The position numbers and the translations under genes were made by a program. From Macrophomina tecta (Eukaryota > Ascomycota > Dothideomycetes > Botryosphaeriales > Botryosphaeriaceae), in assembly GCA_024180945.1 (NCBI GenBank), contig JAKSGN010000003.1, forward strand, positions 1,798,001-1,862,000: 64,000 bases of DNA, written 5' to 3'. The notes under the pieces are model-generated. The model saw only the letters and a program-made list of their open reading frames with translations, was not told the DNA's origin and made no database searches. Shown here piece by piece: positions 12,201 to 24,346 of the stretch. Numbering within the stretch: the first letter of the stretch is position 1; the number at the start of each line of letters is the position of its first letter.

Positions 12201-15200
12201 GCAACGGTATTGAGCGAGTCGCGCCGCGCCGTTTGAGGTGGTGCGAAGAGGAAAGGTGGTGGGCCGATCGTTGCCTACGATCCGGCTGAAATCTGGCCTT
12301 ACGCATACGTCTGCCATGGCGATGGCAGAACTACCCCGTGTGCGGTGCCAGCAGCGCGCCTGAACCTCATTGTCAGTTTCGGGGCTCACGGGACATGATG
12401 CGCAGCTAGCCCCAAGACGCGCATAGTGTCCGACTTTGACATCTCGATTCCCTGGCTCCAAGGGTCGCCGCCAAGTCTGAAGTAGAAGGTGCGCCGCGCG
12501 CAATTGCCAGGGAATATGCAAAAGGCTGAGATCTTCAGGGATTGCGAGCAGTCAGAGGGGGCGCAAGCGAGTCGCCCGAGATTGCGAATCAGATATGGCG
12601 CTGCACGCACGATCCGTCCAGCTTGCTGACTGGCGCCTGGACCAACACCATCGAGACTTTTGCCCGCCGTTGGATTTCCTTGAATAGCCGCAGCCATGGT
12701 TGGCTGTGGAGATCCTCGCTGCGACTCAATATCACTCGGTGTCGAGCTAGTCGGGACGCTGATCTGTCGGGGTCTTCCTTCCCCACGAGAGATAGGTGTG
12801 CGGCGTGGAGAGCTAGGCCACTCGGTCGTGTAAATTCATTGCGTAAATGGAATGAAATGAGCACACGACTCTGAAGGATGCGCCAAGCAGGGAAGAAGAC
12901 GTGTTCCTGGCAAAATCCAGACGCCATCATTGAAGGAAAGCCGTTGCCGTGCAATGCGCATGAGTCGCTTCCCCGGCATTTGCCTTTTAGACTGTAAAGC
13001 TCCCACACTCCGACAGCTGCACAATGAGACCTGAGGAATAAGAAAAGAGCCGGACGAGTTAAATGGAGTGATAAGTGAGGCGTGGAAAAGAAGAGTACGG
13101 CTGATACGAGTGGGCTTTATGCTGTTGTGAGGCTTCTCTTTGGCGCTGTGGATGATGCATCAATAGTCCGCCGGCCGAGAGTCAGGCGCTGCAAGACGAG
13201 CATCCCCGGTCTTCGGGCGGGTGTCTTTGGGCAAAAGAAGGAATCGAGAGTTTTGTCCGGAGGAAGAAAAGAGAATTGCTTACTGCGAAGATTGGCGAGA
13301 AGCGCGTCCCAAGTGCAGAAGCAATCCTGGAGCTGTTGCAGAGTCAATAAATTCAGTGGTACGCTGCCTACAGCAAGGATAGAGCATGCGCTGCAAAGGC
13401 CTCTCCTGCAGGTTAGACGTTGCAACTCAGGCACATCCGATGGCGACATCCCGCCGCTTTTTTAAGCTGAGCGGGAGGCAAAAGTGTTGCAAGCAGCGAT
13501 GCCCCGTCCTGAGGCGGAGAGAGTGCAGTTGGGCAGCGTGAAAGCCACGCGTGTTGAGCTCCACGTATCCCCACAGTAAGAGCTGGCATTGGCCGGACAA
13601 AGATCTTTGTCGTTGAGGGGAAGAGGGTCCGCGAGTCTCGACACTCCGGAGGCTCCGGTCTTTGCAACCGTGGTCTTGCAGGTGGGCCCGCATCTCGGGT
13701 CTCGTAAACCGGGCAGAAGATGCCGGGTTGCGAAGGCCTCATCAAAGTGCCGCCGCCAATGGCAGAGCAGCGCAATCAGCTTCACTTTCGCTCCAACAAG
13801 TGACGACGCCCGGTGATGGGCGAATACGAGCCAGATTGACATTTGATGCGCCGGGGAACTGGAATACCCGCGGCTGGGCGAGGGGGAAGCCCAGGATCCC
13901 AACGATCACTACCGTCCCGTCGGTGGTAGCGTGCTGCTGCTTTGCTTTCTTTCTTTTCTTTTCATTTTTTTTTTTTTCGTGCCTGCCAGTTGACGAAATT
14001 TGGGCGGGCATGCTGATGTGCAAAAGCAAGCGCGATGAGTTACGGAGGCAACGATAAGATCTTGATACGTAAGTTTTCGGCGAGCGGCATGGATGGTGAC
14101 TGACGATCAGAGGAGCGTGGCCGAGAGTCAGCCAGCGTGCATGGCACAGCAAGAGCTGGCCGAGCGATCTCGGTGTGGACTGGGCGGGGCGTGGAGTGGA
14201 GAGGCGAAAATGCCGGTGAGAGATCGTCCCAGGCCCTAGTGTCAATCTGCGTGGCCGCGCCCGACAAAAGCCATTGATATCGCAGCGCGGCCAGGACAGG
14301 CCGAGCAATGCGCAGGGTGGAGAGGAACGGGCGGTGATGTCAAGCCTATTTTTGAGCTGCAGGCCTGCTGCAGGAACCAAACAGAAGATGCGGATGGGGC
14401 GGGAGGCATGCGCACTGGCCACGCGGGCCCAGTCGTCGCGCAGCCTGACACGAAGCTTCTTGCGACGAGTTTTTTTTTTTTTTTTTTTTTTTCGCTGGTG
14501 CTGCATGCGCGGCGGCCATTTTCGGCGTGCTTCGAGGCAGCAGTGGACGTGGACGAGCTGCCGACCGACCGTTACGCAAATCGGGCGCGTCGCACGAGGC
14601 TCACGTACCGGTCGGAACTGGCTGCTGCCGGGTCGGAGAGCGAGGCGCTCGCCGACGCCATTGGCCGGCATTTGCAGAAAAGGACGGGCGGTAAAAGCAA
14701 CGGTTGGTCAGGGAAGGGCTGAGACGCCTCTTGAGGCAGCGAGGCTGCGGAGGGAAAGGGCGTTCATTTTTCTCCGGCGGCGATCGGTGGCTAGAGCTTG
14801 TCGGTTGAAACGATAGTCTAGATGTCCTGGCGGCGGTGCTCAGAGCGGCGGTTCGCCCGGCAGCGACTCGCAGGGCCCGGAAGCAGCTCCCAGGGTCGCC
14901 GTTGCACCGCATGCAGGACCGTCGCGTGGCTTTATTTGGACGGCAAGCGGCAGCGCGTCGTCGGGGCAGCACAAGATATCGCGGATGCTGCAGCGTCAGC
15001 GCGTGGGCGGCAATGCGGCGGAGGCGGCCCGAGGTCGAGGCAGGCTGCCGTCGCGTGAGAATCGCGAGCGGGCAGTGACGAGAGCAGCGAAACAATCCTG
15101 CGCAATGGGGGCCTCACGCTGTTTCATTGCGCTGCTGAAACACGCAAACATGCTGCTGCTTGCCGCGGCCTCTTCTGCGGCCGGGCACTGGCACTCGAGG

Positions 15201-15900
15201 TCGCTGATCGACTTCCCCGCCCAGGGCTCAGCGGGCCTCGGCCGCGTCGACTGTTTCGAGAGGCAGCCGGGCTCGAGGCGTGCTTTTGGATGGCCGACAC
15301 GAGCAGCACCGGCACCTACGCAGGCCCCTGCGCGCGCCCTCCGCCGAGCTGCGTCCTGCACCGCCCAGGGGAGCTGGTCCCTGATTCGCCCAGGCATCGC
15401 GAGCGCGCGCGCGCAGAGGTGACATTTGAGGTTGAGCGGGCGCGTCGCGCATAGCGGCCGCGCAGCTGTACGTTTCTCTGACACACATGCGCGATGACAG
15501 CGGAGGGAGCGCGCGGGCGAGCGGGCGCAAGGCGTGGAGGGCATGGGCGTGGGCCGGGCATGCGTGGGTACGCGGGCGTGGGCGCTGGCCTGGGCGAGAG
15601 GAGGGCGGGCGCGGAGGCGGGCTGCTGGCAACACCCAGAGAGCGCAGAGGTCAGCCTGAAGGTGAAGGTGAAGCTGGCGCTCTCTCGTCTCCGCGCACGC
15701 GCCCCTGCACGCAAATTGCGGAACCACAACGGCGGATGCGTCTGCTCCCCTTGGCCGCCGCTGCACGGGCTGCGCTTGTTGTCAGACGATGCGCCCCCCC
15801 GTCGGCCGCCCGAATCGTGGGCTTCCCTGTCGCGCGTGCGCAGGCCGGCCCTGGGCTGCGTCTTCTCCACCTGCGTGCTCGCCCACAGCTCCGTGCCTTA

Positions 15901-16451
15901 GGCGCAGTGTCACAGATCTGCGGTGCCACGAGAATCGCCGCTTGCCGTATACATTATTTGCGCCTGTCCTGCCCCTTCCAGGCCCCGTGCTCCCGCGCTC
16001 GCAGGCACGCCCACCCAGCCAACCACCAGCCCTCTTATACGCCTCATGGCTGCCGCTCTCTAAGTCGCCGTCTGCCCGCTGCCGTGGTGTGTTTCGCCCT
16101 CGCTCGCCGCTCTTGCTGCTCTCTGACGTAAGTGGGGTCTCCGTTCTCTGTCCGCCGGCATGCAAGCCACCGCACGCAATCTGCCGCCTCCTGAGCCGTT
16201 GTCTTTGCGCCTGCTATCTCGAGATTGCCGACTGCTGTCCAACGCCCTGAGCTCCGTCCAGCTAATTTCCTTCGAGCTGCCCTTAGCTTGCACTCCATCG
16301 CCCACCACACCAGCCCTCCGCCAATTTGATCTCCCGCCCCGCTAGCTCGCGAATCTCCAGCGCCGCCTATTTGTTTACGCATCCGGCCCTGCTGTCCTCC
16401 AGGACACAGTCGCTGCCGGCCAGCACCAGCCGCTCACCATTCTGCCCTTCC
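15901..16451 (+). promoter_or_regulatory. Pyrimidine-rich upstream region of the CRIB gene
   Basis: The plus strand is rich in C and T up to the start codon at 16452, as is common for ascomycete promoters and leaders. A good splice donor (GTAAGT) at about 16128 suggests a possible 5' UTR intron, but I could not fix an acceptor, so transcript structure is unknown. Confidence 0.4.
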
Positions 16452-19120
16452 ATGGACCTTTTCAAGCGCAACAACGGCACTCCCCGATCGCGACAGGGCT
16501 CGCTGGACGCGTCCGCCATGGACTCCGACTCGTGGACCAACTCGGCTGCCCAAGCTTCGTCTGCCTCCCATCCGGATCTGCCCTCGCCACCGGACCGTCG
16601 CTTGCGCGATCAGAGCAACGTCCGCAGGAGCTCGGTATTTACCCTGCGTTCCCGCAGCAATACCGCCAGCTCCATGTCTAAGCCTCCCAATCTCGACGAC
16701 CAGGACCGCTCTGCTCGCCGATCATCACGAGACATATCTGCCGCCCACCAGAGCTCAGCCAGTGTCTCAGAACCGCCGGCTGGCAAGCAGAAGCCCTCGT
16801 CCATGTTCACCTCCAGGGGCAGGAAGCTCCGCCGCCAGAGCAGCAAGCTCAGCTCCACCGCTGGGGTCGACGATGTTGAGGAGGTAGCCAACGGACGCAG
16901 AGGCTCCGTGTTTGGGAAGGACCGCAAGAGGAGCACCTACGAGAGCGTGGAGCAGTGTAAGTTTTGCTTTTCCACGCCGCTCCCGTTTCCTGCGTGCTGA
17001 TCACTGCTGTCTCAGACAACCTTCGGATGCGCCACATCTCGAGCCCCTTCGACTTCCAACACCTAACCCACACCAATTCCCAGCACCTCCAGCAAGCTCT
17101 GGAAAGCAGCCAGAATGAGCTCGTCGCCGAATTCTGGGCCCATCGTGCCTCGCAGATGCCGAACAAGGAGCTCCGCGGAATCAAGGTGGAAGACTTGACC
17201 TCCACTAACGCTTCTTCAGAGGCTCTCAGCAGTGCTCCCCAGCCCGGCAGTGACTCCTCATCGATTTCCAGATCATCGATTGTGAGCCCCAAGACTCGCG
17301 ACCTGCCGAAGCACCAGTCTCCTTCCCCTAAGTCGGACCCCCAAGCCGTCAGGCACACGCGTTCCATGGGCAGTTTCTCCCAGCCCATCCCTCCCATTTC
17401 GCCTAAGTCTCCGAGACACCAGGATTCGCACGCCCCCATGGTTCCTCCCCCCAGAATGTCTTCCCGCTTGGCGTCCGCACGGGGTGAGGATACCCCTATT
17501 GCGCAAGCGATCCCCAGTGGTCCAGCCATGTCAAATAGCCGTAGAAGCTCTGGCTTTTGGCAAAACTCCTTCCACCGCCCTTCCGTCTCGAACGAGTTCA
17601 TCAACGATCTTCCTTATATCCCGCACGCTGTTACCACCCCAGACGATTCCGCCATGCCTGCTGTCTCTCCCACTTGGAATGCGAAGGAGTTGGAGCACAT
17701 TGCTGAAGAAGAGGAGGGCTACTTTGGCCGCAAGTCGTATGATCAGAGCATTCTCTACTCACCTTCGCCCGAAATGTCGCCGACTCAGAAGCCGGATGCC
17801 GGCTCGGACCTTCCGTTGCGTTCTGACAACATAGGTCCCCATGAGCACCTGAAGTCCTTCGCAAACCACCGTCCCACTAGGCCTCGTCCTCTGTCGCAGA
17901 TGTCGGATACGCTTGGAGCTCCTTTCTGCCCGCCTCAGTCTGGTAGAAAGACCCCCGGTGCTATGGGCGCGCTGCAGCGCTCCGCTTCCATGAGGAGACG
18001 TTCGACTTTCTTCAGGAGCTTGGAGGATACCAACACCTGGGAAGACGACATCGACTACTGCTACGACATTGGTGCCGATGCGGATTGCGATTTCGAATGG
18101 GACCGTCAGTCAATCGATGCCAGAGAGCGTTATGCTCCCAACGACACTGTCCAAGCCGTCCGCACGTCGACCGTCATGGAGGAGGAAGAGGGAGAGGAGG
18201 ATGAGCACGGCGAAGGTTTTGGTACGGAGGAAAAACTGAACTCTGGATTTATGCCGAATACCTTGCGTCCATCGCTTGCTGTGCCCAACAAGTCTTCGAT
18301 CCCCGACTTGGACTACCGCTCCGCCATCTCCACTTCGACCAACAGCCTCTTGACACCGGATGACACGTATGCTTCGCACAACCAAAAGGAACAGGCGGCC
18401 GACATGTACCAGATGGGCGAGGATGCTTACACGCCGTCGTTGCTTGTTCCTCAAGACTTCAAGGAACAGGTCGCTAAGGAGGAGATGTACGAGGATCTGC
18501 TCAATGACTACGAGTCCGATCGCCATTATCCCCTGATGCACGCACGCTCGGACAACACGCTGAGCATTGCCGAGTCCAGCCGCAGTGGGCCATCGCGTTA
18601 CAGCACTGGTAGCTCTTACGAGAGCAGCCTTCGCTCGGGTTCGATCTCGTTCGCAAGCCCTGCCCGCCGTTCGCGCAGCTCGACCGGTTCAGTGCCTGAC
18701 CTCATCCACAGCCGCCGCACCACGAGGCGGACAATGGAGTTCACGGCTCACCGCCTGTCCAAGGAGCTGACATTTGACGATGACGAGGATTACAGTCGCA
18801 GGCCCTCTATCCAGCAACAGACATTCTTCGCCGACGACCAGGATGGTTCGGATGATGAAATTGAGGAGATCAGGAAATCCGAGCTTCGCCCCACTACTCG
18901 TGGCAACGCCTTCCCCGCAGAGGCCATGATGCGCTCCCCGACTTCCCCTTATCACGAACGCTCGGCTTCCGAAGGAGCCGCAAAGCTCTTGGCTAAGGCT
19001 GGTGTCAAGGCGCAGCATGCGCGTACGGCCAGCTCCGAGCAGGTCGCCCAACGAAGGGGCAGCAAGACATACACCCTGAGCCTATTTCCTGCGCCGCCGA
19101 AGACTCCCAAGAACTTCTAG
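16452..19120 (+). CDS. CRIB/PBD-domain protein, probable Cdc42/Rac effector
   Basis: Join 16452..16956, 17016..19120; 869 residues, one 59-bp intron (GTAAGT, GCTGATC branch region, CAG) that splits a Tyr codon. The start MDLFKRNNG is the first Met after an unconserved leader reading. The CRIB motif lies just behind the splice junction at about residues 175-188 (H-I-S-S-P-F-D-F-Q-H-L-T-H-T), matching the I-S-x-P-x-x-F-x-H-x-x-H consensus for binding activated Cdc42/Rac; the residue after the last His is Thr rather than Val/Gly. The rest is Ser/Pro/Arg-rich and probably disordered, with an acidic run (EEEEGEEDEHGE) and many possible phosphosites. No kinase or other catalytic domain is present, so I infer a polarity or scaffold protein rather than a PAK kinase. 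Confidence 0.85.
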
Positions 19121-22072
19121 GCCCGAGCGCCAGCTCTGCTGTCTTGAGTTGATGTTGCCATGGCGGCTGTCCAGGCAACTTTTCGCGGCTGTCCCTAATT
19201 GCTCTGGCTTCAATACTGTACAGACCCTTGCTTCACACTTTTCATTCTTTCCTTGGTTCACTCGTCTACATGGTGTGCTATTTTTCTGAAGCCACCGCTA
19301 CATTTATTTCTTTCAGCCGTTCCGCATCGCGCTCCTTGTTGCTCTCATTATTTCCGAGCATTTGATGATGCTATGTACTATCAATGACCGGGTGCTCCAC
19401 GGGGTTGTGGAGTAAGGGAAGGTTGGTTTACAGGGGGCGGTACCGGTCATCTCACAAAAAAGCAGGTGTGCTTTTTCGGAGTTTCTTTGTGTCCTGGGAG
19501 AGGTTGGGTTCAGGGGATTCAGGATATTCTCGGCGCGTGGGAGGTATTTTGTCTTGTTCAATTCCCCTTTTCGTCTCGGTTTTTCGACAAAAAAGACGGG
19601 ACCGGCGTTTGTCACTTTCCACCAAGCTCGCACATTTCTTTGAATATCGTCATACATCTGTTTGTCTGTCTCTCAGCCATCTCCTATCTCGTCTCTTCAG
19701 CTTGTTCCACCCCCAGCCTTATTAGTCCTGAGCTTTTGCTATTTTAATACGCAGAGCTGGGCTTTGCTGCGCATGGGGTTTCTGCTACGTTATCATACCA
19801 CCTAGAGCAGACGTGTTCAAGTCTGGATCTTTAGTTCTTGTTGTCTATTTGAGCGTGGTGTCGGATGGCGGCATAATAGCGCTATTTGGTTGGAGAAGAA
19901 GTATTTCGCGCGGCATCAGACGCATGCGCGCGGATGGTAGTTGTAAAGCAAAGTAAAGAATTGGATAAATGCAACAGCATTCCCTTGCTTCAGGGTTGCT
20001 GTTGTTACCAAAGACATTTTCGCCCCCACATGGAAGAGAACGTGATAGTTTATTGCCTTAACTGCATCAAGCAGGTACCTAAGCCAACAATTACCATGGC
20101 TGACCCATGACGGAGGAGGAAGTGAAAGCGGCTTCAGCCGGTGAGCCTTTTATTTTCCCTCCACATTTACATGCTAGAGCGCGGAGACTAAGAATCCCTC
20201 GAACCGTCCTGCCGGTAAAGCCGGCTGCTCGTGCTCCACAAAAAAAAAGTACGGACGTAATGCATGCCCGGGAACTGTCACAATCTATCGTTCAATTAAT
20301 CTATCTCTTCCCCGAATCCTCGGGATATTTGGACGTGATCGCAAGGAGTTGATTATTCAAAGGGAGACTGACTTTTTACAGCTTTTCCCACCACCCCGGG
20401 TACTACCCGTGCTGTTGTCTTTGCGCGCGGTGGATTTTCTTTTTCCTTCGCGGCAAGGAAAACCCCGAATTCTCCGCGTCAGACTCGCATCTCATTTCTC
20501 ATAACACACACATGCACGGGGAAGGCCATAGGTTTTCTCCACAAAGGAGCTGTTTAGCCGTGCCCTACCAATCGCTTTCTCCCCTCCGCCGCTGGCCCTT
20601 CTCATTCCTTGTTCATGCAGTAGCAACTGCAACAGCAGCCGCCGGCTGTAAGGCTAAGTGTCAGACGCCCTTCCCCACACCCCCGACCGCATGCGATACA
20701 ATCCGAGCCAATCGTTTAATGAAAAACATGTGCCTCAGTGTCGCGTGTGCGCAATCTCTCTTCGCCCACCCATTCCCTCATCGTTTTGTGGGGGCTGGAG
20801 AAGGAGCAGCCAAAAAAAAAAAAATATTACAGACCGCTTTGTCGTACGTACATACATATGCAATGTATGCAAGGCCCTTCCTCCTCGCCGAAGCGAACAC
20901 CCACATCGCGACATGAGATCCGAGGCTGGGCAGCAGCCGCCGCCGTGCGGATACTGGGCTTTTCCAAGACGGAGCGCGCCGTGCCCTGGACACAACGGTC
21001 ACCGCCCGCCAGCCACCATCGAGCGGGAGCGTGGGGCCGAGACGGGATGGAAGGGGCCCGGGCGATACGAAGCCGAGTGGAGAGGGCAAAGGATGAGGAC
21101 GGTCTGGATTTCGCGGGTATTGCGAATCGTGGGGGCTGACGAGATATGGCCCCCAAAATCTCCCGTCCCCCATCTTCATGCGCCGCTGAGACACACAAAG
21201 AGGGCAGCTAAGCAGACAGGCCGCCTTGCCAGTGGCTGATGAGGGAATCCTTCCAACAAAGGGTGGCTTGTTGGGAAGTCGTCATCGCGAGTGATCTTTT
21301 TGCCGCCGGACGGGAGAGGTCCGTATGCGCGCTGTTGTGTTATTGGCTCTTTTTTATTTTATTTTTTCCTTCTTTGCCGCAGCCTAGGAGCAGTGTGTAT
21401 GTTCTTTGCATCAATCTTAATTATACTATCTCTCTCTATCTCTCTTTCCGTTCTGTAGTACGCGCACTTCGTCGTGTAAGTCTTTGCGTAACAGTTCTCG
21501 AATAATCTTCGTGTGCGCTTGCGTCTCGCTTTTTTTTTTTTGGTGAGAGCGGGAGAGCCGCTGCGGCTGAGAGAGACCAACGTCATGCGCGCGTCTACCG
21601 GTCTGTCGGAATTCGATATATTGACACTTAGCGGCCACAGCCGGTCAATAGTGTCGAGCGGTTCAGCGGAGTCGGCGGTTCGGAGCGAAACCGAGAGGTT
21701 ACGCAAATAGAAGACAAGCGAGACGTGACATGTCGGCGTCCCCGAGTGAGACGGTAGGTTGGTTGGCGCGACGGCAAGAGGAGCGCGAGCAAGGAGGGGG
21801 GTTGGTGGGAGAGGATTTAAAGGTTGATGTACGTAAATGTCATTTCATTGCCCTTGCGGGCCTGGATGTATTGGATCTGGGGCTTGTGATGCTGTGATTC
21901 TTGAAGGCGAATGAATGCTGAGAAGAGTAACTTTGTGTGGCGCATGTGCGGAAGCTGCTGTCGCTAATCAGACATGTGGGACGGTGATGAGGAATACAAT
22001 GATTCAACGTTGGATGATGATGATGATGCTGGTTCGTGAGTACTGATGAGCTTTTCTGCGGGAAAAGGGGAG
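19121..22072. other. Intergenic, no gene seen
   Basis: The first several hundred bases after 19120 are T-rich and fit a 3' UTR of the CRIB gene. The remainder holds only short low-complexity frames, an A12 run near 20813-20824 and pyrimidine-rich blocks. Confidence 0.5.
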
Positions 22073-23230
22073 ATGCTGGAGTCATGGTGTAGATGCGCAG
22101 AGTCATTGGATAGTTCGGCCACCGATTTCAGGTGTGAGCTGGAAAGACGATATCATGCCCACAAGGGCAAAAGTAAGTCAGCGCCGACCTGATTACTTTA
22201 CAATCTAAACTCTACCGCTCGTTGCTTTGTCACTTCATACCCCTCTGCTTTTCTGATTTGTTACAACCATGACCGCCTGGCAGTAAGTGACCTGCGTCTA
22301 TCAGAATACCACCTTCCGAATGAAGAGTGTGAGAAATCCCGCCTGCAACTGCAACACCGCATCTGGTACCTGACGCTCAAATGCCGCCTCTCCTTTGCAC
22401 CTCAACTGCTCTCCCCATCTACCACCCCAGGCACCGATCCCTCCTCCCTCGCCTTCCTCCTCTTCTAGCCCTCCTCCTTTCCAACGCCTCGACATCAGCA
22501 CCGGCACCGGCACCTGGGCTACCGATTTCGCCACCGCGCACCCAAGCACGCACTTCACTGGCACCGATTTGTCCCCCGTCCAACTGCACCTTCCTTGTCT
22601 CCGACGCGGCCGCGCAGCTGTAGCCCCACGGCGCGAACTGAGTCGACTACATCCAAGCACGCATGCTCGGCATGGCGATCCGCGGCCGGCACACCTTCTT
22701 CGCGTCCGCCCTCGCCGCGCTGGTGCTCGATGCGTGGATCGAGTGCCAAGAGTGGACGGCGCCGTTCCGCAGCGATGATGATTCGATCTCAGCCGGCTGC
22801 ACGCTCGGCCGCTGGGTCAGCGGCGAAGTCGCAGCGAAGGCAAACGTCAGCATCGGCACACCAAGGAATTTTCCAGAAGCTGTACGTGAACGGGGGTTCC
22901 TAGGTGTGACTGTCGTGGAGGCGAAGTGGCTGCTGAGGCCGTGGCCAAACGGGAAGATGGAGAAGAGGATCGGGCAGCTTTTTTTTTTTGGGGGGGGGGG
23001 ATATGCTCGAGTTGTTGCCGGCCGTGAGCTTGAGGCCGTATACGCGGGTACTGGGGTGGGAGGCGGGGCGCGTGCTGGCATTTTGAGAGGATGTGAAGAG
23101 GGACATGGTGAATCCGACGATTCATGCATATATGCCGACGTGAGTGATCTGTTGCATCTTGCCTAGTGTTGGGGTCTGGCTTGCGCTGACTGTAGGACAG
23201 ACATATCTGCTATGCGCACAAAGCCTTAAA
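22073..23230 (+). pseudogene. LaeA-like SAM-dependent methyltransferase, heavily decayed
   Basis: The family (methyltransferase type 11/25, often LaeA-like) has a recognisable order that is still readable here. DFRCELERRYHAHKGK (22073-22172) is followed by an intron with good signals (22173-22303), then YHLPNEECEKSRLQLQHRIW (22304 on). The SAM-binding glycine loop DISTGTGTWATDF is near 22490, GTDLSPVQ next, then ARMLGMAIR and SDDDS...LGRW. After that come LRPYTRVLGW and NPTIHAY, a second intron (about 23140-23195) and a terminal piece like VVYAQ. The pieces sit in different frames: I count at least three frameshifts, one exactly at a T11G11 tract (22979-23000). Stops occur at 22621-22623 (TAG), 22639-22641 (TGA, where many relatives have Trp) and TGA near 23080. 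Clearly non-functional; the substrate is unknown. Confidence 0.75.
22979..23000. repeat. T11G11 homopolymer pair
   Basis: Eleven T followed by eleven G inside the methyltransferase pseudogene; the family reading frame changes across it, so length change here is a likely cause of one frameshift. Confidence 0.8.
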
Positions 23231-24241
23231 CGCTGGAGCTTGAGTATGAGCTTGCCTTCTTGGTCCGTTGCAAACTTGGAAGCCAATGCCGCATTTTGGG
23301 CTGCCTTTACTTCTAATAACGAAGTCATGACACCTCGCTGTTCGGTTGATATTGCAAAGTGAAGGTCACGTATTTTGCGCCTCATCCCGGAGAGCGCGTT
23401 TACCTACCTGCTTCGGAAGCAGAGCCGCGAAATTAAGCGACTATCAATAGCTTTGCAGAGTCGCGGGCCCGCAGATCTCTTTGCTGGCGATGTGTGAAAA
23501 CAAATGCGGTAATTGATAGATTCCCGAACGCGGTTAGCGGGAGTCATATAGAGCATCAAGATCTATCACTGGCCATTTTGTTGTTCATGGTACAGTTTTG
23601 CTAGCTTTACGTTGCGCCTCAACTGATGGTCAGGGTAGAATTGGTGTTGTCGTCTATGACTTCGAGGGTCTTCGATCCATGACCCACCGGAACCGGCTGC
23701 TGAAAAATTTTCGTCCGATTTCGAGCCACCACGATTCGGGTCTCAACGGCATGATTATTTAGCGGTACACTCAATCTTCCAAACAAAATAAATGACGCTT
23801 CGAACGATTAGTTACCTGTAGGAGTATATATCTCAAAACTTACGAGACCCTAGCGGGCTTCGCCGTAGCGCACACCAAACGGTTTTGCCTTGAAGCACCT
23901 AAAATCCGTGAATAAAGCCACCCCAGCAACAGGTCTGTCTGGCAAACAAGTCCCACGGTGGTGTTCTTGTGGGTCTGTTGAGAATTTGCCGAGTGGTCAA
24001 ATAGGAAACGGATCCGGTCGCCGCAGGGGCCAACATTGTCACCATATGGAAAATTTTGCTTGCAAATGTTCGGAATCCATTCTGTGGCCTCTCGGTGTGC
24101 TCTGGAGTTTTCTAAGTGCTTGGCGCATGTTTGAGGCAATTATACGGCTTAGTGAAGCCGTTTAAGCCCCCAAAGCCTCTCTTCTTTATTTGAACTGATT
24201 CCCCGATTCTCGAACCCATCAGCAAGCTGAATAGCCTATCA
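23231..24241. other. Intergenic, nothing recognised
   Basis: Only short frames without domain similarity, no repeat worth naming. It may contain upstream signals of the tRNA-His gene. Confidence 0.5.
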
Positions 24242-24335
24242 GGTTCTGTGCTGTAAAGGTAGCAGACGTCGTTGTGGTGCAGTAACACCATGAAACGATT
24301 CCGACGCAGTCTGGGTTCGATTCCCAGCAGAGCCA
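24242..24335 (+). tRNA. tRNA-His (GUG) with a 23-nt intron
   Basis: All arms fold. The acceptor stem GGTTCTG (24242-24248) pairs with CAGAGCC (24328-24334) with one G-U, and the discriminator is A. The D-arm is CTGT/GCAG with GG in the loop. Anticodon stem CGTCG (24267-24271) pairs with CGACG (24302-24306). The T-arm CTGGG/CCCAG carries loop TTCGATT (24316-24322). Without the intron the loop is TTGTGGC with anticodon GTG at 24274-24276, the same loop as in yeast tRNA-His. The intron at 24278-24300 follows position 37, the canonical eukaryotic site. A and B boxes are internal. The mature RNA is 71 nt before CCA and G-1 addition. Confidence 0.88.
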
Positions 24336-24341
24336 CTCCTC

Positions 24342-24346
24342 TTTTT
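24342..24346 (+). terminator. RNA polymerase III terminator of tRNA-His
   Basis: Five T in a row, 6 bases after the tRNA 3' end, the normal Pol III stop signal. Confidence 0.8.

Larger units (their letters stand above)
7141..15900. other. Long gene-free, GC-rich stretch with many simple repeats
   Basis: No frame here reads like a conserved protein; the long frames (up to about 300 codons on the minus strand at 13742-14671) are low-complexity and overlap each other on both strands. The stretch holds an unusual density of homopolymers: A16 at 7203-7218, A13 at 7889-7901, A17 at 8232-8248, A20 at 9737-9756, A14 at 10982-10995, T13 at 13965-13977 and T23 at 14470-14492. Purine-rich and pyrimidine-rich blocks alternate. 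It could hold regulatory DNA or an RNA gene, but nothing can be named. Confidence 0.6.

Noticed and set aside
13742..14671. 309-codon minus-strand open frame
   Set aside because: Low-complexity Arg/Pro/Ser/Lys sequence including a poly-Lys encoded by a T-run; equally long frames exist on the other strand. Looks like a composition artefact.
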